This document shows positions 14,781 to 22,940 of a stretch of DNA of 53,128 nt, one piece after another. The notes below the pieces were generated by a model, which saw nothing but the letters and a program-made list of their open reading frames with translations, was not told the DNA's origin and searched no databases. Source of the DNA: Dactylosporangium aurantiacum (GTDB lineage: Bacteria > Actinomycetota > Actinomycetes > Mycobacteriales > Micromonosporaceae); the NCBI RefSeq assembly GCF_000716715.1, contig NZ_JNYJ01000067.1, positions 1-53,128 on the forward strand, written 5' to 3'. Every line of letters starts with the position of its first letter. Position 1 is the stretch's first letter. Position numbers and translations under genes: made by a program.

Positions 14781-15419
14781 TTGACCGCGCTGCTCAGTCT
14801 CGACAACAAGAACTTCTCGCTCGCCTGTGACAGCTGCGGCCAACTGGTCACCAACCTCGCGCCGACAATGGGTGACTGGGCTGTCGCGTGGAGCCTGTTC
14901 AGTCAGGACGGCTGGACCGGTGACGACCTCGCGACCGGACCCCACACGTGCGGGCGCTGCGCCCCCACCTCCCGGCCGCCCCGGATGATCGAGCAGGCGC
15001 TGACCCGTGAGCGCACCACGCCGGTGGCCCGCGAGTCACGCCGCCTGACCATCGGCCAGGTGGCCGATGTAACCGTCGTGACCCTGTGGGGCAACCCTGA
15101 CCTGCTCGTCAACGCCCGGCTCCGCGACGTCGTGCTCGACCTGCCGGCCGGGGCACGGCGCCTCGTCGTCGACGTCAGCAGGGTGGCGCGCCTGGACTCC
15201 GGCGCACTCGACGTCCTGGTCGAGGCGCACCGCCGGCCGGTCACCGTCTGCCTCGTGGGCCCGACCCAACAGGTCCGCGACGCGCTGCGGCTGCTCACCC
15301 TGCACGAGCTCTTCCCGACGTACCAGACCGTGGCGGAGGCGACCTGCTGCCGCACGGCCACCGGCCCCACGCCCCCGCCGGCGGCCGTGCACCGCGACGA
15401 GCGGGTCGAGGTGCGGTGA
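14781..15419 (+). CDS. B2: Zn-ribbon plus STAS fusion protein
   Basis: TTG 14781 is the start in line with B1. The 212-residue product has a ribbon at about residues 16-62 (CDSCGQL ... HTCGRCAP), a linker with MIEQALTRER, then a STAS domain at 85-190: DVTVVTLWGNPDLLVNARLR, LVVDVSRVARLDSGALDVLV and TVCLVGPTQQVRDALRLL. Ser follows the conserved Asp, so this one could be phosphorylated. The ribbon resembles the free-standing microprotein at 7297. Such a fusion suggests metal- or redox-dependent control of a STAS switch. It overlaps C2 by GTGA. Confidence 0.8.
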   Translation: MTALLSLDNKNFSLACDSCGQLVTNLAPTMGDWAVAWSLFSQDGWTGDDLATGPHTCGRCAPTSRPPRMIEQALTRERTTPVARESRRLTIGQVADVTVVTLWGNPDLLVNARLRDVVLDLPAGARRLVVDVSRVARLDSGALDVLVEAHRRPVTVCLVGPTQQVRDALRLLTLHELFPTYQTVAEATCCRTATGPTPPPAAVHRDERVEVR

Positions 15420-15727
15420 GCTTCTCCGTCAGCAGCAGCATCGAGCACAGCGGAGCGGTGGTCATCTCCGTGCGCGGCACGGTGGAACACACGACGGTCG
15501 CGAGCCTGTGCGACACGATCAACCACGACGTGGAGCAGCACCGACCCGCGTTCGTGTACGTCGACCTGCAGTACGTCACCTACATCGACGCCGCGGCCGT
15601 CGGCGCGCTCGACGCGTGCCGGCGCAGCGCCCGCAACGGTGGGACGAGCGTCCTGCTGCGCAACGCGAGCGCGGCCGTCGACCGGACCTTGCAGCTGTCA
15701 GGGATGTTCGGCCGGCCCGGCGGGTAA
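15416..15727 (+). CDS. STAS-domain protein C2
   Basis: GTG 15416 overlaps the B2 stop. The 103-residue product has AVVISVRGTVEHTTVASLC, VYVDLQYVTYIDAAAVGALD and TSVLLRNASAAVDRTLQLSG. It is the close paralogue of C1, with Ala at the phospho-site. Translational coupling to the preceding gene is kept in both copies, so C is probably made in fixed ratio to B. Last gene of cassette copy 2; a convergent membrane-protein operon follows. Confidence 0.85.
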   Translation: MSFSVSSSIEHSGAVVISVRGTVEHTTVASLCDTINHDVEQHRPAFVYVDLQYVTYIDAAAVGALDACRRSARNGGTSVLLRNASAAVDRTLQLSGMFGRPGG

Positions 15728-15824
15728 GGACGTCCGCGGCGGACCGGGCGGCACGGGCGCGAATCGCGGCTGGCGTCCCTGAGGCTGCACGCCGCCGCGC
15801 AGGTCGCCCGGTCCGGGGACGGCG

Positions 15825-16295
15825 TCACGTCCCGGGGTCGTCGGTGCGTTCCGGCTGGCCGGTCACGACCCGGCACAGCAGCGCCGCGACGGCGCCGGTG
15901 ACCGCGCCGACGAGCGTCCCGGTGACGAGGCTGGACACCACCGCCGCGCCGCGCATGAGGCCACGCTGCACCGCGGGGTCGACGTCGGCGAGGTTCCCGC
16001 CGAGCGTCGGGGTGGCCCCGCCGAAGGCGGTGTCCCACAGCAGTTGATGGCCGGCGGCGAGGAACACGCCGTAGAGCACGCCGATGACCAGGACGGTCAG
16101 GAACGGGCGCGCCGGCCGCCGCCACAGCACCGCGGCGATCCAGCACAGCGGTGGCAGGAAGACCAGCAGCCCGTTGACGAGGCTGCCCTCGTGGATGACG
16201 TCGAGGTCGTGCAGGACGAGCCGGGGTACGGCCAGCGCGGCCAGGCCGGCCAGCACCGGCCAGGAGAACCCGAGCGTCCGGCGCGGCCGGCTCAT
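15825..16295 (-). CDS. Four-helix membrane protein, second gene of a two-gene operon
   Basis: ATG 16295 overlaps the upstream stop (ATGA). The 156-residue product has helices at roughly LAGLAALAVPRLVLHDL, GLLVFLPPLCWIAAVLW, FLTVLVIGVLYGVFLAAG and a Gly/Ala-rich last helix (VSSLVTGTLVGAVTGAVAAL). No family is recognised with confidence. It is co-transcribed with the next protein and divergent from a NarL-type two-component pair, which may control it. Confidence 0.7.
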   Translation of the reverse strand: MSRPRRTLGFSWPVLAGLAALAVPRLVLHDLDVIHEGSLVNGLLVFLPPLCWIAAVLWRRPARPFLTVLVIGVLYGVFLAAGHQLLWDTAFGGATPTLGGNLADVDPAVQRGLMRGAAVVSSLVTGTLVGAVTGAVAALLCRVVTGQPERTDDPGT

Positions 16296-16816
16296 CGCGC
16301 GGCCTCCGCGGCGACGGCCGCGCGAGCCGTGTCACGGGCGAAGCGCAGCAGCGCGGTGAAGGCGAGCACCGCGGTGACCGCGCCGCCGGCGAGACGGACC
16401 CGGTGCCCGGCGACGAACTCGCCGGCGACCTGCCGCAGGTACTGCGGGGAATGGGTGCCGACCGGGTCGACGAACATGATCTCGTTGCGGGGCCAGAAGA
16501 ACACCGCGGAGAACAGGAACTCGCAGGCGATGAAGGCCGCGGCCGCGCCGGCGACCCACCACCGCAACCGCGGGTCGCGCCACGTGAGCAGCACCGCGGC
16601 GAGGCCGCTGAGCACCACCGTGGCGCCCAGCGGCGGGAAGTAGTCGCTCGGGCCGCCCGCGACCATGAACTCGCGGGCCCGTTCCAGCGACGCGGGGGCG
16701 TCACCGAAGATGTTCGGGTAGAGCATCACCGTCTCGGCGGCGACGCCACCGAACGACAGCATCGCGGTCCACACGAGCACCACGAGTGCGATCCAGGTCA
16801 GGTTGGTACGGGACAC
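16292..16816 (-). CDS. DUF1772-like membrane protein
   Basis: GTG 16816 follows AGGAGG by eight bases. The 174-residue product starts with a helix (TWIALVVLVWTAMLSFGG) and a loop with TVMLYPNIFGDAPASLER, then three more helices including FIACEFLFSAVFFWPRN. The pattern of a first helix, a Tyr-Pro-Asn loop and three later helices resembles DUF1772 (anthrone-oxygenase-like) proteins, but this is pattern recognition only. First gene of a two-gene unit. Confidence 0.6.
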   Translation of the reverse strand: MSRTNLTWIALVVLVWTAMLSFGGVAAETVMLYPNIFGDAPASLERAREFMVAGGPSDYFPPLGATVVLSGLAAVLLTWRDPRLRWWVAGAAAAFIACEFLFSAVFFWPRNEIMFVDPVGTHSPQYLRQVAGEFVAGHRVRLAGGAVTAVLAFTALLRFARDTARAAVAAEAAR

Positions 16817-17011
16817 GTTCGGGTCCTCCTGTGTCGTCGCGCCGGCGCCGGGCGCGGTCCCTGATGGTCGTCGACCATGCTGCGGCGCGGCCGGCGTCGC
16901 CGTCTGCCGCCTGCGGGAGCGGACCGGCGTCGCTTCCTGACGTACGCGGCACCGCGGACGCGACGCTCCATGGCGGCAGCGGCCGCCCGGCACGGCCTTT
17001 ACGCTGCAGGT

Positions 17012-18292
17012 GTGCGTTGCCGACCCACCCGCACCGACGCGCTGCTCGGTGCCGCCACCTGCTGCCTCGTCGCGGCGGCCGTGATCACCGGCGGCGGCCC
17101 GCCCGGGCAGGCGGCGCTCGCCTACGCCTTCGCGGCCGGCTTCGGCGGGCTGCTGCTGTGCGCCCGGCGGTGGCCGGTCCCGGCACTGCTGGCGACCGCG
17201 GCCGGCATCGTCGGGTACTACACGCTGGACCTGCCGGCGATGGGCCTGGCGGCGCCGACCGCCGCCGTGCTGTACACGGCGGCGGAGTGCGGCCGGGCGG
17301 TGCCGGCGGCGCTCATCGGCGGTGGGCTGCTGGCGGTGTCGGTGGGGACGCGGCTGGCGGAGGGCGACGACGTCTCGGTCGTCGTGGGCGTCAGCCTCGG
17401 CTCGGAGGCCGCGCTGATGCTCGCCGTCATCGCCCTCGGCGACGCGGTGCGCAGCAGGAGGTCGCTGCGCGCCGAGATGGCCCGGCAGGCGGCCGCCGCC
17501 GTCGAGGACCGCCGCCGGGAGACCGCCCGGCAGGTCGAGGCCGAGCGGCTGCGCATCGCCAGGGAGGTCCACGACACCCTCGGCCACACGATCTCCGTCG
17601 TCACGCTGCAGTCGGCGGTGGCGCAGGAGGCCCTCGCCGACAACGCACCGGACCGGGCCCGGACCGCGCTCGCCGCGATCAGCTCGGCCGGCGGCAGCGC
17701 GATGGGTGAGCTGCGCGCCACCCTGCACACCCTGCGCCGCGACGGCGGTGCCCGCGAGCCCGCGCCGGGCCTCGACCAGCTGCCCGCTCTCGTCGACGGG
17801 GTGCGCCGCAGCGGCCTGCCCGTCGGGCTGACCGTCACCGGCCGGGTCGACACGCTGCCCGCCGTGGTGGCCACGACCGCCTACCGGATCGTCCAGGAGG
17901 CACTCACCAACACCCTGCGCCACGCGCATGCCGGCCGGGTGGACGTCACGGTGCGGGCGACCGGATCGCGGCTGTCGCTCGACATCGTCGACGACGGTCG
18001 CGGCGCACCACCGGGCGCACCGCTGGACGGCGAGGGTCACGGGCTGCGAGGCATGTTCGAGCGGGTCCGCCTGCTCGGCGGCACCCTCGAGGCCGGCACA
18101 GTCGAGGCCGGCACAGTCGAGGCCGGCACAGTCGAGGCCGGCACAGTCGAGGCCGGCACAGTCGAGGCCGGCACAGCGGCGAATGACGGACATCCGGGTC
18201 GTCATCGTCGACGACCAGCACCTCGTCCGCGGCGGGCTCCGCGCGCTGCTCGACCGCGCGCCGGACATCGCCGTCGTCGGCGAGGCCGGTGA
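17012..18292 (+). CDS. NarL-type sensor histidine kinase with repeat-expanded, abnormal C terminus
   Basis: GTG 17012 begins VRCRPTRTDALLGAATCCLV; upstream ATG 16970 is in frame but adds low-value residues. Several helices span residues 10-135, then dimerisation box RLRIAREVHDTLGHTISVVT with the phospho-His, and an ATPase domain with VQEALTNTLRHA, IVDDGRGAPPG and GHGLRGMFERV. The normal last strand is absent: after LLGGTLEAGT come copies of VEAGT from a six-fold 15-bp repeat, then a basic tail read out of frame through the first 110 bases of the regulator gene. The G2 box survives, so ATP binding may persist. Confidence 0.8.
   Translation: MRCRPTRTDALLGAATCCLVAAAVITGGGPPGQAALAYAFAAGFGGLLLCARRWPVPALLATAAGIVGYYTLDLPAMGLAAPTAAVLYTAAECGRAVPAALIGGGLLAVSVGTRLAEGDDVSVVVGVSLGSEAALMLAVIALGDAVRSRRSLRAEMARQAAAAVEDRRRETARQVEAERLRIAREVHDTLGHTISVVTLQSAVAQEALADNAPDRARTALAAISSAGGSAMGELRATLHTLRRDGGAREPAPGLDQLPALVDGVRRSGLPVGLTVTGRVDTLPAVVATTAYRIVQEALTNTLRHAHAGRVDVTVRATGSRLSLDIVDDGRGAPPGAPLDGEGHGLRGMFERVRLLGGTLEAGTVEAGTVEAGTVEAGTVEAGTVEAGTAANDGHPGRHRRRPAPRPRRAPRAARPRAGHRRRRRGR
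18087..18176 (+). repeat. Six perfect tandem copies of a 15-base unit
   Basis: TCGAGGCCGGCACAG is repeated six times without a mismatch. In the kinase frame it encodes VEAGT units. Because 15 is a multiple of three, changes in copy number would not shift frame. Each unit contains GAGG, and the last lies 14 bases before the regulator ATG, so copy number might affect its translation. Confidence 0.95.
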
Positions 18293-18845
18293 CGGCGCCG
18301 AAGGTCTGCGCGTCGTGCGGGCCGCGCGCCCGGACGTGGTGCTCATGGACGTCCGCATGCCCGGCACGGACGGCATCGAGGCCACCCGCCGCGTCCTGGC
18401 CGACCCGGACCTCGCCGACGTCCAGGTCGTCATGCTGACCACCTTCGACGACGACGAGTACCTCTTCGAGGCAATCCGCGCCGGCGCGGCCGGCTTCCTG
18501 CTCAAGGACACCCCGCCCGACGCCCTGCGCGCCGCGGTGCGCACCGTCGCCGGCGGCGACGCACTGCTGTCCCCCGCCGTCACCCGGCGTGTCCTGGCGG
18601 CCGCCGCCCGCTCCCCGGTGCCGGACGGCCGGCGGCTCGCCGGGCTCACCGACCGGGAACGTGACGTCCTCGCGCAGGTCGGCACCGGACGGTCCAACGC
18701 GGAGATCGGCGCCGCGCTGCACCTCAGTCCGGACACCGCCCGCACGTACGTGAGCCGGCTGCTGACCAAGCTGGACGCCCGCGACCGTGCCCAGCTCGTC
18801 GTCATCGCCTACGAGACCGGACTCGTCACCCCCGGGGGCGGCTGA
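18183..18845 (+). CDS. NarL/FixJ-family response regulator
   Basis: ATG 18183 begins MTDIRVVIVDDQHLVRGGLR. The receiver has VVLMDVRMPGTDG (phospho-Asp), MLTTFDDDEY and FLLKDTPPD. A LuxR-type helix-turn-helix at about 150-205 has LTDRERDVLAQVGTGRSN and DTARTYVSRLLTKL. All key residues are present in its 220 residues. The gene starts 110 bases inside the kinase frame, an unusually long overlap caused by loss of the kinase stop. It probably controls the divergent membrane operon or its own operon. Confidence 0.9.
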   Translation: MTDIRVVIVDDQHLVRGGLRALLDRAPDIAVVGEAGDGAEGLRVVRAARPDVVLMDVRMPGTDGIEATRRVLADPDLADVQVVMLTTFDDDEYLFEAIRAGAAGFLLKDTPPDALRAAVRTVAGGDALLSPAVTRRVLAAAARSPVPDGRRLAGLTDRERDVLAQVGTGRSNAEIGAALHLSPDTARTYVSRLLTKLDARDRAQLVVIAYETGLVTPGGG

Positions 18846-18866
18846 GCGGGGCGCCGGGCGGGCGCC

Positions 18867-20057
18867 TCAGGTGGCGGTGAGCGCGGGCGGGGCCGGGCGG
18901 GCGCTGATCAGCAGCAGGCAGCCCGCGGCGCTGATCACCGCGCACAGCAGCAGCGCCGCCCGGTATCCGAGGGCCTGCGCGGTCGCGCCCGCGACCAGGC
19001 CGGAGACCAGCGACGCGGCGATGAACGCGTTGGCGAACAGGGCGGTCGCGCGGCCGGTCGCCTCGGGCATCAGGTCCTGCATGTACGTGATGCCCAGCGC
19101 GTTGACCGCGGCGATGGCCAGGCCGCGGGCCACCTGGGCGGCGATCAGCAGCGGCATGCTGGACGTGGCCGGGACCAGCGCGAAGTACACCACGAACAGC
19201 ACCATGCCGAGCAGGATCACCCACTGCCGGCGGACCCGGGCCGGCAGCAGGATCAGGCCCAGCGCCGCCGGTATCTCCGCCAGCGCGCAGGTGCTGGCGA
19301 GCAGTTCCACGTCCTGGTCGGGCCGGCCGAGGGTCCGCGTGAGGTACAACGGCAGCGCGACCGAGCCGGCGCACATCGCGGTGTTGAACAGCATGAAGCT
19401 CGCCGCCACCAGCAGCACCGGCCGACGCGGCCGGGTCGGCGGGTCCGACCGGTCCGCGGCCCGGGACGTGACCGGTGTCGGCCCCAGCAGCAGCAGCGGC
19501 GCCGTGACCAGCGCGAACGTCAGGGACGTGAGCAGCAGCAGGCCGCCGTACCCGCGCCAGGCCAGCGCCGCCGAGCCCAGGATCGGGCCGATCGCCCAGG
19601 CCAGCGAGAACACCGACCGCAGCGCCAGCGTGCCGCGCCCCGGCGCGCTGCCGGAGGCCCGCTCCAGGTGGGTCCGCGCCAACGCGAACACCTGCGAGAA
19701 GGCCGCCAGGCCGGCGCCGAGCAGTCCCGCCCCGATGACCAGCAGCAGGGCGTACGTGGTGGTCGTGCTCAGCGCGAGGTACCCGGCGGCCGGCGCCAGC
19801 ACGGCGAGCAGCGCCGGCCAGCGGCCGGCCCCCCGGTCGTACCGGCGACCGAGCCAGGACGTGACGCACAGCCCGCTGACCGCGATCACGGAGAGGAACA
19901 CCCCGACCCGCAGCGGGGACAGGTCCGCGCGGTCCGCGCCGAACAGCACCAGGTACGGCCCGATCATGGAGTCGGCGATGCCCAGCAGCAGGACGCAGAG
20001 CAGCAGGTGTGGCAGCTTCGCCTCGACGACCCGCCGCGCGTCGGTGACCATGTGCAT
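18867..20057 (-). CDS. MFS transporter (sugar-efflux/SetA-like)
   Basis: ATG 20057 follows AGGG by six bases; in-frame ATGs also lie at 20063 and 20051. The 396-residue product has about twelve helices, with the A-motif-like LGRRYDRGAGRWPALLAVLA between helices 2 and 3, a long central loop (SRAADRSDPPTRPRRP), and a second half with GITYMQDLMPEATGRATALF, typical of sugar-efflux transporters. The substrate is unknown. It faces the NarL-type regulator tail to tail, and the upstream gap to the methyltransferase holds both promoters. Confidence 0.85.
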   Translation of the reverse strand: MHMVTDARRVVEAKLPHLLLCVLLLGIADSMIGPYLVLFGADRADLSPLRVGVFLSVIAVSGLCVTSWLGRRYDRGAGRWPALLAVLAPAAGYLALSTTTTYALLLVIGAGLLGAGLAAFSQVFALARTHLERASGSAPGRGTLALRSVFSLAWAIGPILGSAALAWRGYGGLLLLTSLTFALVTAPLLLLGPTPVTSRAADRSDPPTRPRRPVLLVAASFMLFNTAMCAGSVALPLYLTRTLGRPDQDVELLASTCALAEIPAALGLILLPARVRRQWVILLGMVLFVVYFALVPATSSMPLLIAAQVARGLAIAAVNALGITYMQDLMPEATGRATALFANAFIAASLVSGLVAGATAQALGYRAALLLCAVISAAGCLLLISARPAPPALTAT

Positions 20058-20276
20058 CCACATCCCTGGATCACGCCGGCCCACAACGCATCGACAGTCG
20101 TGCCAGCCGTGCCGGCTCGCCGCGGACACTACCAGCCAGTCCGGCGAAGCCCCTTGCAACGTTCACCCGCTCCGCGAGGCCGGCCTGATCGATGGTCGTA
20201 CGGGACGCGGAGGCACCTCGGGCGGTCGGGGGTACATTCGCCGCCACAACGGTCTCGACGGAAGGATCGACGGGGA

Positions 20277-20927
20277 ATGGACGCCAGGGCCGAGGAGCTG
20301 CGGCACGCGCACGACGTGCTGTCCGAGTGGTACGCCGAGAACCTGGTCGGGGTGCTGGAGCGCATGCCGGTCGAGCGGGCGGTGCTCGACCTGTTCGCCG
20401 AGCTGACGCTGGCCGTGGGGACGCAGGTCGCGGACGTGGGCTGCGGCACCGGACGCCTGCTGCCCTACCTGGCGGGCCGGGGCCTGTCCCCGCGCGGCGT
20501 GGATCTGTCGCCGGGGATGGTCGAGGTCGCGCGGCGCGAGCACCCCGGCTTCACGTACGAGGTCGCCGACCTGCGCGCGCTGCCGTTCGGGGACGCGTCG
20601 CTCGCCGGGGTGGTGTGCTGGTTCTCGCTGATCTACCTGGCCCCGGACGCCAGGGTCACGGCGTTCGCCGAGCTGGCCCGGGTGGTGCGGCCGGGCGGAT
20701 ACCTGGTGGCGGCCTTCAAGCACGGCGATGGCACCCTGCACCGCAACGCTCCGGGCAGCCGGGTCGAGCGCTTCGGTGTCGACTTCGACCGGTACTGGCT
20801 CTCGGCCCGGGAGATGGAGGACCGCTTCGCCGCCGCCGGGTTCGGGTTGATCTTTCAGGGCAGCACGCCGCCCGAGGGAGCGGAGCCCCCGTACGGGTAC
20901 ATGCTGGTCCGCAGAGCCGGCTCCTGA
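20277..20927 (+). CDS. Class I SAM-dependent methyltransferase
   Basis: ATG 20277 follows ACGGGGA. The 216-residue product has motif I VADVGCGTGRLLPYLAGRG, an acidic residue at the end of strand 2 (GVDLSPGMVEVAR), DLRALPFG and a post-motif VVRPGGYLVAAFKHG. It fits Methyltransf_11/25 enzymes acting on small molecules. No partner gene hints at the substrate. Confidence 0.85.
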   Translation: MDARAEELRHAHDVLSEWYAENLVGVLERMPVERAVLDLFAELTLAVGTQVADVGCGTGRLLPYLAGRGLSPRGVDLSPGMVEVARREHPGFTYEVADLRALPFGDASLAGVVCWFSLIYLAPDARVTAFAELARVVRPGGYLVAAFKHGDGTLHRNAPGSRVERFGVDFDRYWLSAREMEDRFAAAGFGLIFQGSTPPEGAEPPYGYMLVRRAGS

Positions 20928-20940
20928 CGCGGGGCACGGC

Positions 20941-22704
20941 TCACGCCGGGCCGGGGCTGAACAGCCGGTCGGCCGCCTCGGGGGTCATCGGGTGGGCGAG
21001 GTAGTCGCCGCGGGCGCTGTCGCAGCCGAGGTCGTTGAGGGCCTCGAGCTGGTCCCGCCGGTTGACGTCGATCGCGGTGACGGTGCGGGACAGGTCGTGG
21101 AACAGCTGGATGAGCCACGCGAGCGTCGTGCTGCTGGCCAGGTAGTTCGGCAGGTAGACGTCGAGGCCGTCGAGGAGGCGCGGGTCGAGCACGACGGTGC
21201 TGACCGGGGACTCGGCGAGGTTGGCGGGGCTGCCGGTGTTGTTGACGGCGACGCTGATGCCGGTGCGGGCCAGCCCGTCGAGGGTGAAGGCGAGGTCGCC
21301 GCCGGGGTCGTGCAGGGCGTCCTGCGCGACGACCAGTTGCAGCCGGTCCGGCGGCAGGCCGCCGGCGTCCAGCGCCGCGATGACGGCGGCGACGATGCCG
21401 GGGTCGCGCAGGTGGGTGACGGCGCAGTCGATGCTGAGCGTCGGCGCCTCGGGGCCGGACTGCCAGGTCGCCGCCCGGGCGCAGGCCGTGCGCAGCAGCT
21501 GGATGCTCAGCGGGATCAGGACGCCGACGCGTTCGGCCAGGTCGAGGAACTCACCGGCGGGCACCGGGCCGATGGTGGGATGGTTCCAGCGCGGCAGGGC
21601 GTGCATGCCGATGACGGTGTTGTCGCGCAGGCGGATGATCGGCTGGTACTCGATGACGAGCTCGTCGCGGTGCACGGCGTCCGGCAGGGCGTGGGTGAGC
21701 TGGTGGCGGCGGATGTCGAGGGCTTCGCGGGCCGGCTCGAACAGCGCCCACGCGGTGGTCGGGTCCTGCCGTGCCCAGCTCAGTGCCATCGACGCGGCGC
21801 GCAGCAGGTCGCCCGCGCGGCCGCCGCGGACGGGGCGCTCCACGATACCGGCCCTGGCGGTGACGGACACCAGCTGCCCGCCGGCCCGCAGCGGGCGCTG
21901 GAGCAGCTGCAGTGCCGCGTCGGCGGCCTTGACGGCGTCGTCGGGTCCGGTGGTGTCCTCGGCGACGACGGCGAAGGTGTCACCGCCGAGGTGGGCGAGG
22001 TAGTAGGAGCGTGCGGTGGCCAGGCTGCGCAGTCGGCGCGCCGCGTCCTGCAGGAGCCGGTCGGCGGTGACGGTGCCGTAGGTGTCGTTGATCGCGGCGA
22101 ACCGCTGGACGTTGAGCACGCAGACACCGATGCGCGCGGACGGCTTGCCGGCGATGACCGTGCCGAGGTAGGTGGTGAGGGCCGCCCGGTTCGGCAGGCC
22201 GGTCAGCGGATCGCGCAGCAGGGCCTGCCGGACCTGGTGTTGCAGGTGCTGCTGATGGGCCCGCCAGGCCTCGCGCTCGTCGCGGCCGATGCCCTCGGCC
22301 GCGTCGCGGACCTGGTCCCGCAGTGCGGTGGTGAAGCCGAGCGCGAGCTGCTCGAGCAGTTCGGCGAGCCGATCCTGCGGTGCCGGTCCGACGAGCCCGA
22401 GGTCGGCCAGCAGCCGCTGCCGCAGGACGCGCATGCTGGCCGCCATGACCCGCGGGTCGGTCAGGCAGTTGCGGACGAGCTCGGCGCCGGCCCGGAAGCC
22501 GGCGTGGGGATCGGCGACGGGGCCGGTCACCGCGGCGTGCAGCTGCCCGGTGAGGGTCCGGAGGATCTGGGTGCGGCGGGCCCGGCCGCCGGGAATGAAG
22601 TTCGTCCTGGGCAGGCTGCGCTCCCAGACCGCCGCGAACGCGCTGACCCGGGCGTCGGCGGTGAGCGGCGGGTCGGCCGGGAACTCAGGCGGGGATCCTG
22701 TCAC
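20941..22704 (-). CDS. Degenerate GGDEF-EAL protein (likely c-di-GMP sensor, not enzyme)
   Basis: A GGDEF fold (LLRDPLTGLPNRAALTTYLG to about residue 360) is followed by an EAL fold (VIEYQPIIRLRDNTVIGMHA onward). The GGDEF signature is GGDTF, EAL is HAL, and the EAL metal motif DDFGTG reads VNNTGS, so neither cyclase nor phosphodiesterase activity is expected. The 150-residue N-terminal helical domain resembles that of other actinobacterial GGDEF-EAL proteins. GTG 22704 is chosen because codons further up (open to 22977) lose third-position GC and overlap the next gene. It probably reads c-di-GMP or binds a partner. Confidence 0.8.
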   Translation of the reverse strand: MTGSPPEFPADPPLTADARVSAFAAVWERSLPRTNFIPGGRARRTQILRTLTGQLHAAVTGPVADPHAGFRAGAELVRNCLTDPRVMAASMRVLRQRLLADLGLVGPAPQDRLAELLEQLALGFTTALRDQVRDAAEGIGRDEREAWRAHQQHLQHQVRQALLRDPLTGLPNRAALTTYLGTVIAGKPSARIGVCVLNVQRFAAINDTYGTVTADRLLQDAARRLRSLATARSYYLAHLGGDTFAVVAEDTTGPDDAVKAADAALQLLQRPLRAGGQLVSVTARAGIVERPVRGGRAGDLLRAASMALSWARQDPTTAWALFEPAREALDIRRHQLTHALPDAVHRDELVIEYQPIIRLRDNTVIGMHALPRWNHPTIGPVPAGEFLDLAERVGVLIPLSIQLLRTACARAATWQSGPEAPTLSIDCAVTHLRDPGIVAAVIAALDAGGLPPDRLQLVVAQDALHDPGGDLAFTLDGLARTGISVAVNNTGSPANLAESPVSTVVLDPRLLDGLDVYLPNYLASSTTLAWLIQLFHDLSRTVTAIDVNRRDQLEALNDLGCDSARGDYLAHPMTPEAADRLFSPGPA

Positions 22705-22940
22705 CGCGTGCGACGCTCGCGGCGTGGCCCGACTGACGTGAACCGCGGGCGACCGCCGGCGGGCGGCACTGGATCCGTCGGCTGAGGCATGCGCGCCGTT
22801 TCCGTTCCGTCGGGAAGCTGAAGCCGACCACGGCCCCAGGCTCGCATTCTGGACCATGACGGCCGGCGGGTGCCAGCCCTCGTCCATCGAACGGATGAAT
22901 ACCCGCCGGTTCGGCGCCGGCACGCGACGCGGGTCGGCGC

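Noticed and set aside
16292..18805. An 837-codon open frame opposite the histidine kinase and regulator genes
   Set aside because: Only its last 174 codons resemble a protein; the rest is Arg/Ser/Pro-rich and mirrors the NarL-type pair on the other strand.
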